Positions 63,982-64,000 of a stretch of 64,000 nt of DNA are shown here, one piece after another. Positions within the stretch are counted from its first letter, which is position 1. Every line of letters begins with the position of its first letter. The stretch covers positions 62,001 through 126,000 of the forward strand of contig NZ_BCVE01000007.1 in assembly GCF_001591585.1 (NCBI RefSeq). Direction: 5' to 3'. This stretch comes from Niallia circulans NBRC 13626 (lineage in GTDB: Bacteria > Bacillota > Bacilli > Bacillales > Cytobacillaceae). Position numbers and translations under genes: made by a program. Below the pieces are notes generated by a model, which saw only the letters and a program-made list of their open reading frames with translations, searched no databases and had not been told where the DNA came from.

Positions 63982-64000
63982 TTATTCTTCTTCCGCTAAA
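63982..64000 (-). CDS. Possible 3' end of a gene cut by the right edge
   Basis: The last bases read LAEEE and a TAA stop on the minus strand. Its position before a permease pair suggests the end of a substrate-binding protein gene, but six codons are too little to support that alone. Confidence 0.3.

Noticed and set aside
1-64000. tRNA or rRNA genes
   Set aside because: No cloverleaf-like tRNA with CCA end or conserved rRNA sequence was noticed on either strand, though a covariance search was not possible.

Overview
The window is chromosomal DNA of a low-GC, endospore-forming member of the Bacillaceae. Four things point there: the gene order closely follows the Bacillus subtilis etf/lcfA-to-citZ segment; spore genes are present (sspI, ytxC, ytvI, ytaF); T-box and L20 leaders are present; and a sigma-W-type promoter precedes ysdB. 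I cannot name the species. No rRNA, tRNA, CRISPR array, prophage or intact insertion sequence is visible.

Layout. 1-7 kb: core genes lcfA (cut by the left edge), yshE, mutS2, polX, cvpA and zapA, all on the minus strand. 7.1-13.6 kb: an accessory sugar-import operon (solute-binding protein, two permeases, LacI regulator, ROK kinase) sits where rnhC is normally found. 13.6-18.6 kb: pheST behind a Phe T-box, the rRNA methyltransferase ysgA, and sspI. 18.9-23.3 kb: xylose locus xylA-xylB with divergent xylR. 23.5-50.6 kb: core genes again, namely an AI-2E family permease, M42 aminopeptidase, ysdB, rplT-rpmI-infC with L20 leader, thrS with Thr T-box, ytxC, dnaI-dnaB-nrdR, coaE, ytaF, mutM, polA, phoPR, mdh-icd-citZ, a DUF441 gene and ytvI. 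50.8-64 kb: a second accessory hemicellulose/uronate island replaces the expected pykA/pfkA neighbourhood. It holds an aldo/keto reductase, a second XylR-type repressor, a fructuronate reductase-like SDR, two YesL proteins, an LplABC-type importer, a Nif3-like protein, another pair of ABC permeases and the wreck of a GH52 beta-xylosidase.

How the genes work together. The two accessory blocks and xylAB suggest use of plant xylan products: oligosaccharide import, xylose isomerisation and phosphorylation, and reduction of a uronate. A nearly identical 25-bp palindrome of XylR-operator type lies at the aldo/keto reductase/xylR2 divergent promoter and again over the promoter of the Nif3-like gene 9 kb away, so these loci probably form one regulon. 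A GH52 beta-xylosidase gene between the second permease pair and yesL has lost its start codon and most of its middle.

Between genes there is a recurring dispersed repeat with a palindromic core (at least five copies, mostly 3' of genes) and a three-unit, 150-bp tandem repeat upstream of polA. Stem-loops also lie between the first and second genes of three sugar operons. All protein assignments come from reading the sequence and from remembered family features; no database search was run.
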